From positions 434,001 through 498,000 of the forward strand of contig JAFEMH010001291.1 in the NCBI GenBank assembly GCA_022495995.1: a DNA stretch of 64,000 nucleotides, in the 5' to 3' direction. The position numbers were made by a program, and so were the translations under genes. Position 1 is the first letter of the stretch; the number at the start of each line of letters is the position of its first letter. Source of the stretch: Adenophora triphylla var. japonica (lineage: Eukaryota > Streptophyta > Magnoliopsida > Asterales > Campanulaceae). A model generated the notes under the pieces. That model saw only the letters and a list, made by a program, of their open reading frames with translations. It had not been told where the DNA came from and ran no database searches. This document shows, in pieces, positions 23,601 to 34,766 of the stretch.

Positions 23601-25684
23601 AACTCTTACCTGCTATTAGGACAGTTGCTACATTTCCTAGGCTAGGTCAGATATGGAGCAACCATACCATGGTGGAGAAGGTGGCTTGGCAGGCTTCCTA
23701 ACTATAGAAGTAATTAATATTGAAACGGTGAAACATGATTAGCACCCGCATACTCGCAACAAAAAAACAACGGAAAAGCATGTAATGTATTCAATCCACA
23801 AAAGTCACTGCTTAAGACAACTTCCACAAGTATGTAAAACAAAAGCAAGCAGATATTACCAACAGTTTCGTGAGTGGCGGAGCCAGGAATTTTCATCAAT
23901 GGGGGCAAAAATTGCACAGAGTTTCAATGGGGGCAAATTAAAATTTTAGTGTATTTCTTCTTTTATCTCAAAGGGGGCAAGTTTCAACAAATTGCACTAA
24001 ACCCCCAAAATTTTGAAAATTTTGCACTAGTATTTTTTTTAACCGATGGGGGCGATTGCCACCTTTGCCCCCATGCTAGCTCCGCCATTGGTTTCACCAT
24101 GTGTGCTGCATTATATCCATGAACCCAATGGTAAGGCATTCAGCCTCCACAATTTAGATACATATCAAGCTCCATTTTAGTGGAAAAACCTGAATTTAAA
24201 CTTGCTGGCCCAAGTTCATTTGTTCCTCATACAAATATTGCTCATAGCGATGTTTATCTTTTTTTAAAATAATTTGGTAGCCTCTTGAACTGTGGCAGGG
24301 AACTCATCCCTGGGCCACAGGACAATATGAATGTTAACACAGACTATTACCAAAATCAGATGTGTGGCTGATATGTACTTTAAGGATGTTAAGGAAACCC
24401 TAACTGAGAAATACTGCCTTGAAAGTTTGAATCAACATCTTTTATTCACACTTCAATAGCTAACAATATTGCGGGTTTCATAAATTCAGTGCTAATCCAG
24501 ATAAAACTAATTCATTGTGCATTGGAATTTAGTGTCATCTTTGAATCCTAGACAACCTTCACATTATCAATTGAGGGAAAAACATAAAATAAATATTACA
24601 TTGTTGGCTGATGATAGCGTTTGTTTATACAAGATAGTCATGATACATCGGACAATGTCTCAATTTAGAGTACTCACTTGGCATGTGCTATATCGTATAG
24701 CCTGACAGAATCATCCTCACCAGCTATTACTAATAAATCAGCAGTGCGATGAAAATCAAGTGAAGTTATTTTTCCTTCCTGAAACAAGTTTAAATGACCG
24801 AATACTAGATTAGAAGCCAGGTTCAAATCACAATACAATTGAGCAAGTTGAAGAAGTTGGAATACTAAAAAAAAAAGGAAGTATGTAATGGCCTTAAGTT
24901 TTTATGTGAAAATATGGTCGCAGTAAGGAAGACTAAGACTCGCCAAACTCATAATCCAACTGAATAATACGATAAGCATAAGCTCCATCACTAAAATATT
25001 CCATTTAACTTCACCAACAAGCATGAACTAGTGACGCAGTACAACTGAATTTGAGAATGAACATATTTCAATATAATGGATTCAAGAACATCCGTTCAAC
25101 CAGCACTTTTCGCCATTCCCTTGTCCAAATACCCATTGTCCGGCCTTGCCTAAAGTGTCCATTTAATCCGACAACTTCCGGAGAAAAAAAGAGGCATTTT
25201 TCCACCACAAACTTCCATCTAAAACAAATTTAGTGGAAAAAACACACATAACAGATTTTTCTTACTAACTTGCAATCCAGTTATATCTTCCCTTACTACA
25301 ATTACATCAAATTCATGTGCTTATTAGTTCATAAATGATTAGCAGATACCATTGCTTCGAGAAATCAATGAACCAACATAATTGATTTCTTAAGTGGTAA
25401 AATAGAAAAAAGGGTAATATATTACAGTCCAAAAATTGTGCCAAATTTATTTTAAGCACAAATAACCCAAATTACATAGTTTTCATGGCAAAAATTTATC
25501 AATCAACTGTATTATATATCCATTATAAAATAATCTATTCGTAGTTAGCTTGCTTATACACATGAAAAGAGAGAGAGAGAGAGAATTTGCGCCTGAATTA
25601 AGAAAAACTCACGAAATCGGAAAATACAGCTCCAATTGACATACTACGAACAATGTCGTCGTTAAGATGTGTAAGCGTGGTCAT
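17672..25684 (-). CDS. WDR82: WDR82/SWD2-like WD40-repeat protein (S2Lb type), ten exons
   Basis: Exons by coordinates: 25613-25684, 24678-24778, 23237-23343, 23080-23146, 22375-22474, 21828-21944, 21580-21717, 21318-21399, 19717-19766, 17672-17839. All introns are GT-AG and all phases agree. The total is 1002 bp, 333 residues, the usual length for the family. WDR82/Swd2 is a nuclear WD40 propeller that docks Set1/COMPASS H3K4 methyltransferase, and also phosphatase/termination complexes, on RNA polymerase II. Visible marks: VRIWDLRV near 140, AEVWDIKF near 203, [12 protein letters not shown] near 262-273 and [11 protein letters not shown] near 290. As I remember the plant paralogues, this resembles Arabidopsis S2Lb more than APRF1/S2La. 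No stop or frameshift was found. Introns 2 and 9 carry hAT-like insertions. Confidence 0.95.
17867..18664. mobile_element. hAT-like MITE in intron 9 of WDR82, itself interrupted
   Basis: Starts CAGTGGCGGATCCAG and ends with an approximate inverted counterpart (agatccaccagt). Its inner sequence 'ggggcaagtttcaatgaattgcact' matches the element at 23873-24090. It is interrupted by the hAT-type element at 17937-18473. It ends only about 26 bp from the splice acceptor of the last exon. No clear target duplication was seen. Confidence 0.55.
17937..18473. mobile_element. hAT-type MITE with 8-bp target duplication CACAGAAA
   Basis: 537 bp. TIRs CAGGGGCGGAGCCAGG and CCTGGCTCCGCCCCTG are perfect over 16 bp. 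CACAGAAA is duplicated at 17929-17936 and 18474-18481. Long G and C runs lie near both ends (about 17965, 18377, 18423). An 8-bp duplication and CAGGGG ends fit hAT. No transposase is present, so it is non-autonomous. Confidence 0.88.
19146..19350. mobile_element. Eroded Stowaway-like MITE in intron 9
   Basis: Begins 'ctccatccatccctaaataa' after TA and ends 'ttagggacgaaggaata', an approximate inverted counterpart. Confidence 0.5.
19455..19690. mobile_element. MITE with inverted 'TGTTTGACTTTTTGGTCAACTT' ends in intron 9
   Basis: The left end (ctccctctgtcccataacaa, then catgtttgactttttggtcaac) pairs with the right end (gttgaccaaaaagtcaaacatg) over more than 20 bp. It lies directly beside exon 9 (19717-19766). 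The outer right TIR is eroded. Confidence 0.6.
20659..20711. repeat. Short GC-rich dispersed repeat in intron 8
   Basis: A GC-rich patch in an AT-rich intron: 'ggtgcaccaagcgctccccgc' plus 'aagcgggggttgggagaggg'. I remember closely similar text as a common short plant repeat, but I cannot name its family. The frame 20469-20720 across it is not a gene. Confidence 0.35.
23873..24090. mobile_element. hAT-like MITE in intron 2 of WDR82
   Basis: 218 bp. AGTGGCGGAGCCAGGA at the left pairs with TGCTAGCTCCGCCATTG at the right. Inner phrases 'gggggcaagtttcaacaaattgcacta' and 'aacccccaaaattt' match the outer element at 17867-18664. The flanking 8-mers (gtttcgtg, gtttcacc) agree in only five positions. 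Confidence 0.6.
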
Positions 25685-26188
25685 CTTAGATTCTTTGGAA
25701 CTGGGATTGTGACCTGGATGAATGGTTTGATCAATCGTGGAAGCCTGATTTCTGTATTGTAGGGTTTAGCGCCAAATTTTCCCTAGCGAGGTTTTGGGTT
25801 TCGGCAGATGGGTACTGAAATCAGTCCGAGTTTTGGACTCGCCGCGCACCATGGCCAGAACGAGTCGAGGCGTAAATCTCGAACTTGATTTCTTTTCTGG
25901 ATTAATTCTCTCAAAGTCCCTCAAATCTATTGCGATTCTTGAAGAGAACGGCCTTTGTCATTTATTACCCTGAGGTTCCCAAGTCTTTGATAAAATATTG
26001 TAAATCCTAAATTAACTTCCTCCCCCCTCAGACCCTAAAAACAATGACATTTGAGTCCTACGTCTCATTTTTTATCTTTCCCCCTTCTCTCTGTAAGATC
26101 TCCACTCCCCCCCCCCATTTCCCTTTCTACAATATCTCCCTTCTCTACTCCTACCACTTCAATTATCTTCTACGACATTCATCCGGCC
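25685..26188 (-). promoter_or_regulatory. 5' UTR and upstream region of the WDR82-like gene
   Basis: Holds the presumed 5' UTR and promoter; no clear TATA box. An (AG)n microsatellite lies nearby in intron 1 (about 25570-25585). From about 26080 the sequence is C/T-rich and leads into the copia-like LTR remnant. No gene was seen on the plus strand. Confidence 0.4.
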
Positions 26189-26395
26189 ATGGTAAGAATT
26201 TGGAGACAAATGGTAAACTTTGAAAGAAAGAGAAAGGGATCGAAAAAAGGGAGAATCATGGTTATGGTTGAAACCACGGACAAGCTATGAAGCTGGCTGA
26301 TGGGTGCTGGAGACTCGGGCAACAAGAATCATGGGCATGGTTGAAACTATGGGCAGGCCATGGAACTAGCTGATCGATATTCCTGATGGATTTGG
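26189..26395 (+). repeat. Left LTR remnant of the copia-like element
   Basis: Aligns with 35693-35900 (for example 'tatggaactag' and 'ggttgaaac.atgggca'). After 'attcctg' the two copies no longer match, so this copy is truncated or internally deleted. Confidence 0.55.
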
Positions 26396-26574
26396 GTTTA
26401 TGTTACATAGACCAAATAGGATCAAGGTTTCATAAATCATTATAGATTTGGGATGGCAGAGATTCGAATTAGGGTTGCATGGATTCATCATTATTAGGGC
26501 ACAAATTTAAGATCATGGTTGCAGAGATTCAGACGGGGTCAGGGCTATGGAGATCTAGGTGAATCTGGTGTTAT

Positions 26575-28917
26575 TGTAACGATCCCGAATTTTCACAACA
26601 ATAATAATACTTAATTGATAATAAAATAACCTCCAACGACTATTAAAACCATAATTCAAACACTAACCACAATTTGAAATAACTTAAATGCGGATAACAG
26701 TAACAATTTCAACGACTAGTACAATCCACTAGTTCAACAAAATCCTTAAAGTCTTACAAACTCTCAAATAACTGCAATAACTAACTAAAGAGTCTTAAAT
26801 GAAAATAAACTAAATCGATCCTTGAACTCCTTATGAAGTGCTCCCGAACCGTTTCACATTCTTCCTATATGAAATCTGAAAGAAAAGAAGATGAAAGGGT
26901 GAGCGAACAATGCCTAGTAAGTTCATATACAACCCCTCCGGTTACTAAGGAGGAGTTAACCTGAAGGAATATCAAACGATACAAATTTCAAATAACAATC
27001 GAAGACATAACAGAACACAAATTCGAAATAGTTATTTATCAAATCTCAAACCAAATGTCTTTCAAAATCTCAACGGTTCACAAACTGAGTTGACAAATAT
27101 TTTGGAGTTTCAAATGATGACGAAATCAATTCAAATTGACTCGAATGATTTACTTAATTAAAATCGTCTCATACTAGTTTTAACTAACTAAATCACTCAC
27201 AAATTATAAGGAAATTCAAAGGACTGATAAGTTGAACAAAGCTAACTCGAGTAATCTAATTATCTACAACTGTCCCATACCACCTATAGGTAATCAAATC
27301 ACTCACAGACATCATGATCACATAAGTGGTCCACTGACCTTATCAAACCAAAATCTCATAAAGGGAACAAAATGACTCCGCAGAGTCCTAAACAGTGAAT
27401 CCGGAATACCCCACCACTAATTTGAAGCGGTGTACTAAGTTTGTTCGAAGGCCAAAATATCAAATATACCCCGCCGAAGCAGGTTGTCTAACTTAGCGAT
27501 CATTGATGGAACACAAAATCATATCATATCAAAACTCATTTTTATACAGAATACGAACTTTCACAATAACAATAAAGTTCTGTATTTACCAGATCAAAAG
27601 AACGATTTAGCAACCGAATAACAAAAGATTAGCAAATAACGGTAAACGAGGGAGTCAAAACAAATAGTGACGCGAGGTCAGCTTTTACGTATCAAAGGAA
27701 TGTGCATTGTCAAGAATTATGCGAAAGCCTAAATAATGAAACGGAGCGGAAATCAATTACTTAAATGATGTATAATCCCTTACCTTAGCGTTGCTTAGTA
27801 CTTCCAACAATGCTTCACACGCACGAATCTACAATCATTGCAAAAAGGTTTCTTAGGGTACAATAACGCCTAATTACCTAACCCGAACATTCTTTAATCT
27901 TTCTTATTAACCTATAATTTAATCTTCCTTAACATCTTCTTAGGTTAATCAATCCCCCATAATTGTTACCAAATTACCCCTAGGGTTTCTATACTCAAAT
28001 CCTAATAATACTCTCTAATTCACAATCACACACACCAATTACACCTTTCCAGCACACACTAACACACACCAGCACTATTCACAGCACAAACCAGCACTAT
28101 TCACAGCACATAAAACTACTATTCACAGCAATTAACACCCACACAAACCCTAACAATACCCACACCCTCACACACTACAGCACAAGCACACACAGACACA
28201 CCACCACAGCCCACAAAACACACACTGCACACACACACAGAAACTCACACACACACTCTGCACACCCCAAAAACACACACACGACACACACTACCCCTAA
28301 CCCTTGAAATGAATTAACACCCATAATCACATATCCAACCCTAATCCTAATCAACAACGAAGGATTTTCTAGGGTTTCAATATCAAAATCCCAAAACAAT
28401 AAAGAATTTCATGATTCATATCCTAATAATTTGATTTCTCAACCCAATCTCACTTTTAGATTTCTAGGATTTTCTTCTTGGGTTTTCAATCTTAATAAAC
28501 GAAATCAAAAAAGAGTTGTTCTTACCTTGAATTGAATCTTGAACTACAACAATGGAGCCTTCTTCCTCCTTCTTCTTTTTCCTTCTTCTCCTAAGTTGGT
28601 CTCTCCCTCTGTCCGCTCTCTTTCTCCCTCACGGTTTCTCTCTATTTCTCTCAACAGAGAACTGCCGCCTCCTTCTTCTATTTTCTAATTCACGGCTGAG
28701 GTAACTGAGGGTGCTAGGTTAGGAAGGAGTATTTATATTTGTTATTCCCAAAACCCTAGTCCTAAAGGAGTTTTAAGTCCACAAAGATTCCTAGCCCAAC
28801 AATGATTTGAGCCCAGTTATTATCCTCTTAAAAAGATTATCCTCTTAAAATATAACCCAAGTAACTAATAATAAATAAATCAATTTAATAATTACTTAAA
28901 GGAAACGGGTTATTACA
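26575..28917 (-). repeat. 3' LTR of the gag-only element (2343 bp)
   Basis: Starts TGTAACGA and ends TTATTACA. Contains a CA-rich microsatellite region (about 28020-28285). The only frame there (28175-28399) is a product of that repeat. Confidence 0.88.
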
Positions 28918-28930
28918 TTCTTACCCCCTT
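28918..28930 (-). other. Polypurine tract of the gag-only element
   Basis: Minus strand AAGGGGGTAAGAA directly before the 3' LTR; primes plus-strand synthesis. Confidence 0.75.
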
Positions 28931-28972
28931 AAAAGAAGTTTAGTCCTCTAAACTTAACGTACCTGCCACTGT

Positions 28973-30168
28973 TCACTTTGCATCCTCATCATCTCTAGCC
29001 TTCATAGTATAGACTCTTCCTGAACGCTTCGAATTTGAGTCGTCCTTGTTGTCCTTACCCTTGTCCTTGTTCTCACGATCCTTTGTGAACCTCTCTTTAA
29101 GTGGTTCAGGGCAATCCTTAATCATATGTCCAGTCTTCCCACAGTTGAAACACGCCTTTAAGATTCTATAACAACGTTGGGTTTCATGATTACCCCCACA
29201 CTCACGACACTTGGCACCATCAGTACGTTGTGTCACCTGTTTCTTTGCCTGGCTTCCTGAATCTTTATTATCCTGAAAACTGGTTTGTCTGTCTCTCTTT
29301 TTATGCTTGTCATCCCAATCTGCCTGCACTTCGATAAGACCTCTTTCCACTAGTAACACCTTGTTTACCACGTCCTTATATGTCTTAAGCTCAAATGGTA
29401 CCACACCCCTCTTGATCGCAGGCTTTAACCCCTCTTCAAACCTATGCACGCAATTTTCTTCAGTTGCCACGTAAGTAGGGGCAAACTTGGCAAGACGTGC
29501 AAACTCAGCCTCATACTCAGACACCGTCTTGTCCTTCTGAACTAGCTTAATAAAGTCATTCTCTCTCTGAATTTGCTCACTCCTAGGGAAATACTTCTCA
29601 TAAAAGGCTACCTTGAAATCTTCCCAAGTAAACAAAAACTCGTCATTCTGATGTTTTCGCTTCTCCATAAGCCACCAATCATAGGCCCCCTCCTTCAACA
29701 TGAAAGTGGCACACGACACTTTGATACTCTCACGACAGCGCATCCCCTCAAATGTCTTTTCCATTTCTTGCACCCAATCCTCCGCTGCTATAGGTCCCCC
29801 AATACCACTAAAGGTTGAGCTAGTATTCTTTTTAAATTCTGCTAAATCACTACTCTGCCTAGGTGGGACACCACCAACCTGTTGCTGTTGAACCTGCTGT
29901 TGTTGGATTAATCCTGTAAGTGCTTGCAACAAGGGAACTAATTCTGCCACCGGCGCTACCGGTTGCTGCACTCCCTGACCATTACCCCCATTAGCTTGAT
30001 TACCATCCTAGCATTTTGGGTATTCTCAACCCTATGATTAGAACTATTCTCAGCTGAGACCTCATGGTTATCATTCTCAACACGGTCCTCTTCCCTCACA
30101 TCATTAGTCTGATTCTGTTGTCGACCTCTCCGGTTTTGGATCCTTGCACTCACTCTTCTTTTCGCCAT
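28973..30168 (-). pseudogene. gag of the gag-only element, one frame change
   Basis: The ATG at 30168 opens a basic N-terminal part (MAKRRVSARIQ). Near 30000 the reading frame shifts, and the rest (29971-28973, 332 residues) carries the gag core (AEDWVQEMEKTFEGM near 63-77, FYEKYFP near 123-129) and two zinc knuckles: CRECGGNHETQRC (about 255-267, one residue short of the standard spacing) and CFNCGKTGHMIKDC (about 274-287, standard C-x2-C-x4-H-x4-C). The tail is K/D-rich. The stop is 55 bp before the 3' LTR, so no room is left for enzymes. A single-base indel at about 29995-30010 would explain the break. Confidence 0.85.
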
Positions 30169-30388
30169 TAACCTAAAATGGCAAAAGGGAAAATAGTAAT
30201 AATTCCAAATAGGTAAGCTTTTAACATGCTAAGAAATAAAACATTATAAACTTTCATAATTCGATAAAACAACTAATCTTATCCTAACAATCTACACTAA
30301 CACTCCCAGAATGACACTGAGGTCAAACCTAAGACTCAGATCAAACTTATTCTCACACATCCTAAACTCTCAAAGATCTAAAGCCAAA

Positions 30389-30400
30389 GCTCTGATACCA
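30389..30400 (-). other. Primer binding site (tRNA-Met type) of the gag-only element
   Basis: Minus strand TGGTATCAGAGC, the standard initiator-tRNA-Met PBS of plant retrotransposons, two bases from the LTR end. Confidence 0.9.
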
Positions 30401-31530
30401 ACTGTAACGACCCCGAATTTCCACAACAATAATAATACTTAATTGATAATAAAATAACCTCCAACGGCTACTAAAACCATAATTCAAACACTAACCACAA
30501 TTTGAAATAACTTAAATGCGGATAACGGTAACAATTTCAACGACTAGTACAATTCACTAGTTCAACAAAATCCTTAAAGTCTTACAAACTCTCAAATAAC
30601 TGCAATAACTAACTAAAGAGTTTTAAATGAAAATAAACTAAACCGATCCTTGAACTCCTTATGAAGTGCTCCCGAACCGTTTCACATTCTTCCTATATGA
30701 AATCTGGAAGAAAAAAAGATGAAAGGGTGAGCGAACAATGTCCAGTAAGTTCATATACAACCCCTCTGGTTACTAAGGAGGAGTTGACCTGAAGGAATAT
30801 CAAACGATACAAATTTCAAATAACAATCGAAGACATAACAGAACACAAATTCGAAATAGTTATTTACCAAATCTCAAACCAAATGTCTTTCAAAATCTCA
30901 ACGTCACAAACTGAGTTGACAAATATTTTGAAGTTTCAAATGATGACGAAATCGATTCAAATTGACTCGAATGAGTTACTTAATTAAAACCGTCTCATAC
31001 CAGTTTTAACTAACTAAACCACTCACAGATTATAAGGAAATTCAAAGGACTGATAAGCTGAACAAAGCTAACTCGAGTAATCTAATTATCTACAACTGTC
31101 CCATACCAGTCGTAGGTAATCAAATCACTCACAGACATCATGATCGCATAAGTGGTCCACTGACCTTATCAAATCAAAATCACATAAAGGGAACAAAATG
31201 ACTCCGCAGAGTCCTAAACAGTGTATCCGAAACACCCCACCACTAATTTGAAGCGATGTACTAAGTTACCCCGAAGGCCAAAATATCAAATATACCCCGC
31301 CGAAGCAGGTTGTCTAACTTAGCGATCATAGATGGAACACAAAATCATATCATATCAAAACTCATTTTTATACAGAATACGAACTTTCACAATAATAATA
31401 AAGTTCTGTATTTACGAAATCAAAAGAACGATTTAGCAACCGAATAACAAAAGATTAGCAAATAACGGTAAACGAGGGAGTCAAAATAAATAGTGACGCG
31501 AGGTCAGCTTTTACGTATCAAAGGAACGTA

Positions 31531-33121
31531 GGCGGTAATGATAGTATAAAGCTTGTGATGTTCGATCTAAGATATTCAGAATAAAGATCCGAATAGAATT
31601 GTTGGCTTTCTCAATCGCTTTCTCGGCCGGAAGAGCAGGATCAAGATCTGGTGTCTAACAAGCAAGAACTGACCTCCGAGTTATTAAGGGATAGTTTGGT
31701 TGAACCAAGGCCTTGGTCATTTTCATAGTCAATTGGGAGAGCAAGAATCAGTCTCTCTATCTTTGTGGGAGCGGAGTAGTCAAAGAATGAAGGAATGATG
31801 GACAAGATCAAACCGAATCTCATGAAAATCCTTCGCCCTTTATCTCCTCATCTTCCTATTTATAAGCCGCAGCTCACTTCGACATAGAGTCTCCGACTTA
31901 CAAGAGTATGCTTGACTGAGACGGATAAGATATGACATATAATGAATAATGAATATATTAATCATTGGTGTTCAAAGTGAGAGTGAGACGGATAAGATAT
32001 GACATATAATGAATAATGAATATATTAATCATTGGTGTTCAAAGTGAGAGTGAGACGGATAAGATATGACATATAATGAATAATGAATATATTAATCATT
32101 GGTGTTTTCATTCAAAGTGAGACTGAGATGGATAAGATATGACATATAATGAATAATGAATATATTAATCCTTCGCCCTTTATCTCCTCATCTTCCTATT
32201 TATAAGCCGCAGCTCACTTCGACATAGAGTCTCCGACTTACAAGAGTATGCTTGACTGAGACGGATAAGATATGACATATAATGAATAATGAATATATTA
32301 ATCATTGGTGTTCAAAGTGAGAGTGAGACGGATAAGATATGACACATAATGAATAATGAATATATTAATCATTGGTGTTCAAAGTGAGAGTGAGACGGAT
32401 AAGATATGACATATAATGAATAATGAATATATTAATCATTGGTGTTTTCATTCAAAGTGAGACTGAGACGGATAAGATATGACATATAATGAATAATGAA
32501 TATATTAATCATTGGTGTTCAAAGTGAGAGTGAGACGGATAAGATATGACATATAATGAATAATGAATATATTAATCATTGGTGTTCAAAGTGAGAGTGA
32601 GACGGATAAGATATGACATATAATGAATAATGAATATATTAATCATTGGTGTTCAAAGTGAGAGTGAGACGGATAAGATATGATATATAATGAATAATGA
32701 ATATATTAATCATTGGTGTTTTCATTCAAAGTGAGACCGAGACGGATAAGATATGACATATAATAAATAATGAATATATTAATCATTGGTGTTCAAAGTG
32801 AGAGTGAGACGGATAAGATATGACATATAATGAATAATGAATATATTAATCATTGGTGTTCAAAGTGAGAGTGAGACGGATAAGATATGACATATAATGA
32901 ATATATTAATCATTGGTGTTCAAAGTGAGAGTGAGACGGATAAGATATGACATATAATGAATAATGAATATATTAATCATTGGTGTTTTCATTCAAAGTG
33001 AGACTGAGACGGATAAGATATGACATATAATGAATAATGAATATATTACATCGCGCCACCATACGAACATGGTATATAGGAGAAAGATCAGTCCCAAACT
33101 GAGAAGTGTTGCACCCCCGCC
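31531..33121. mobile_element. Unidentified 1.6-kb insertion in the LTR, GGCGG...CCGCC ends
   Basis: Absent from the left LTR. It starts GGCGGTAATGATAG and ends CACCCCCGCC, so only five terminal bases are inverted. The left LTR has a few different bases at the junction, so the target duplication is unclear. The interior is mostly the minisatellite at 31915-33050. No protein domain was recognised. Confidence 0.5.
31915..33050. repeat. 67-bp minisatellite, about 16 units
   Basis: The unit begins gagacggataagatatgaca, continues tataatgaataatgaatata and ttaatcattggtgttcaaag, and ends tgagagt. Variants have an extra 'ttcatt' (73 bp), mostly at regular spacing, giving a higher-order pattern. A longer block (ccttcgccctttatctcctc through cttgactgagacgg) present at 31830 is repeated at about 32170, inside the array. 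Confidence 0.85.
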
Positions 33122-33142
33122 AAGAATTATGCGAAAGCCTAA

Positions 33143-33538
33143 GTGTGAGTTTGGGAGTGCTTTTTTTTTTTGGCTTATAATCACTTTTGAAGCTCAAAAT
33201 CACTTTTAATATCGTTTGGATAACAATATTGATTAAGATTTTAAGCTGTTAAAACGCAAAAAACTATGTTTTCCTAGAAGCAACTATGACTCAGCTTTTG
33301 ATAAAAGTGATTCTTAGATGTTGTTATTTATGTTGTTTTTACAATAATAATCATTATCACTTTTGTGCATTTATTATATCGAGTTACATATCATAAAGGT
33401 CATTTTTGGTATTTATTTTTCATAATCAGTTTTCAACATATACTATCCAAACATATTTATAAATTTTAGTATTTATTACAAATAATCGATTTTTCTATAA
33501 TCACTTTTGAAAAATCAAAAGCAATGCCAAACTCACCC
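33143..33538. mobile_element. Tourist-like (PIF/Harbinger) MITE with TSD TAA
   Basis: 396 bp. GTGTGAGTTTGGGAGTGC at the left pairs with GCAATGCCAAACTCACCC at the right. TAA flanks both sides (33140-33142, 33539-33541). The left LTR shows the empty site with a single TAA (gcctaaataatg). Confidence 0.85.
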
Positions 33539-34766
33539 TAAATAATGAAATGGAGCAGAAATCAAATACTTAAATGATGTATAATTCCTTACCTTAGCGC
33601 TGCTTAGTACTTTCAATAATGCATCACACGCACGAATCTACAATAATTGCAAAAAGGTTTCTTAGGGTACAATAATGCCCAATTACCTAACCCGAACATT
33701 CTTTAATCTTTCTTATTAACCTATAATTTAATCTTCCTTAACATCTTCTTAGGTTAATCAATCCCCCATAGTTGTTACCAAATTACCCCTAGGGTTTCTA
33801 TACTAAAATCCTAATAATACTCTCTAATTCACAATCACACACACCAATTACACCTTTTTCAGCACACACTAACACACACCAGCACTATTCACAGCACACA
33901 CCAGCACTATTCACAGCACATAAAACTACTATTCACAGCAATTAACACCCAGACAAACCCTAACAATACCCACACCCACACACATCCACACCCTCACACA
34001 CTACAGCACACGCGCACGCATCACCACAACCCACAAAACACACACTGCACACACACACAGACATACGCAGACACACACACACAGAAACTCACGCACACAC
34101 TCTGCACACCCCAAAAACACACACACGACACACACTACCCCTAACCCTTGAAATGAATTAACACCCATAATTACATATCCAACCCTAATCTTAATCAACA
34201 ATGAAGGATTTTCTAGGGTTTCAATATCAAAATCCCAAAACAATAAAGAATTTCATGATTCATATCCTAATAATTTGATTTCTCAACCCCATCTCACTTT
34301 TAGATTTGTAGGATTTTCTTCTTGGGTTTTCAATCTTAATAAACCAAATCAAAAAAGAGTTGTTCTTACCTTGGATTGAATCTTGAACTACAACAATGGA
34401 GCCTTCCTCCTCCTTCTTCTTCTTCCTTCTTCTCCTAAGTTGGTCTCTCCCTCTGTCCGCTCTCTTTCTCCCTCACGGTTTCTCTCTATTTCTCTCAACA
34501 GAGAACTGTCGCCTCCTTCTTCTATTTTCTAATTCACGGCTGAGGTAACTGAGGGTGCTAGGTTAGGAAGGAGTATTTATATTTGTTATTCCCAAAGCCT
34601 TAGTCCTAAAGGAGTTTTAAGTACACAAAGAGTCCTAGCCCAACAATGATTTGAGCCCAGTTATTATCCTCTTAAAAATATTAGCCTCTTAAAATATAAA
34701 CCAAGTAACTAATAATAAATAAATCAATTTAATAATTACTTAAAGGAAACAAGTTATTACAGTTAT

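Larger units (their letters stand above)
26575..34761 (-). mobile_element. Gag-only LTR retrotransposon (TR-GAG-like) with TSD GTTAT
   Basis: A minus-strand element. The left copy is the 3' LTR (26575-28917) and the right copy is the 5' LTR (30403-34761, enlarged by insertions). The 5-bp duplication GTTAT is at 26570-26574 and 34762-34766. A tRNA-Met-type PBS and a polypurine tract are in place. The whole 1.5-kb interior holds only gag, with no protease, RT or integrase. The LTRs look about 96% alike in the parts compared by eye. Gag style and PBS suggest a relative of the Del/Tekay chromoviruses whose enzymes would have to come from another element; that is inference. Confidence 0.88.
30403..34761 (-). 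repeat. 5' LTR of the gag-only element, with two insertions
   Basis: Same ends as the 3' LTR. It follows the left copy to about 31530 and resumes at about 33122. It then breaks again for a Tourist-like MITE (33143-33538) and continues to 34761. Without the insertions it would be about 2.37 kb. Confidence 0.85.

Noticed and set aside
32973..33203. Minus-strand frames at the end of the minisatellite
   Set aside because: They span the repeat/insertion junction and are not repeated in other units.
28175..34243. Cysteine/valine-rich minus-strand frames at 28175-28399 and 34001-34243
   Set aside because: They read through the CA microsatellite of the two LTR copies; the repetitive protein is a product of CACACA and differs between copies.
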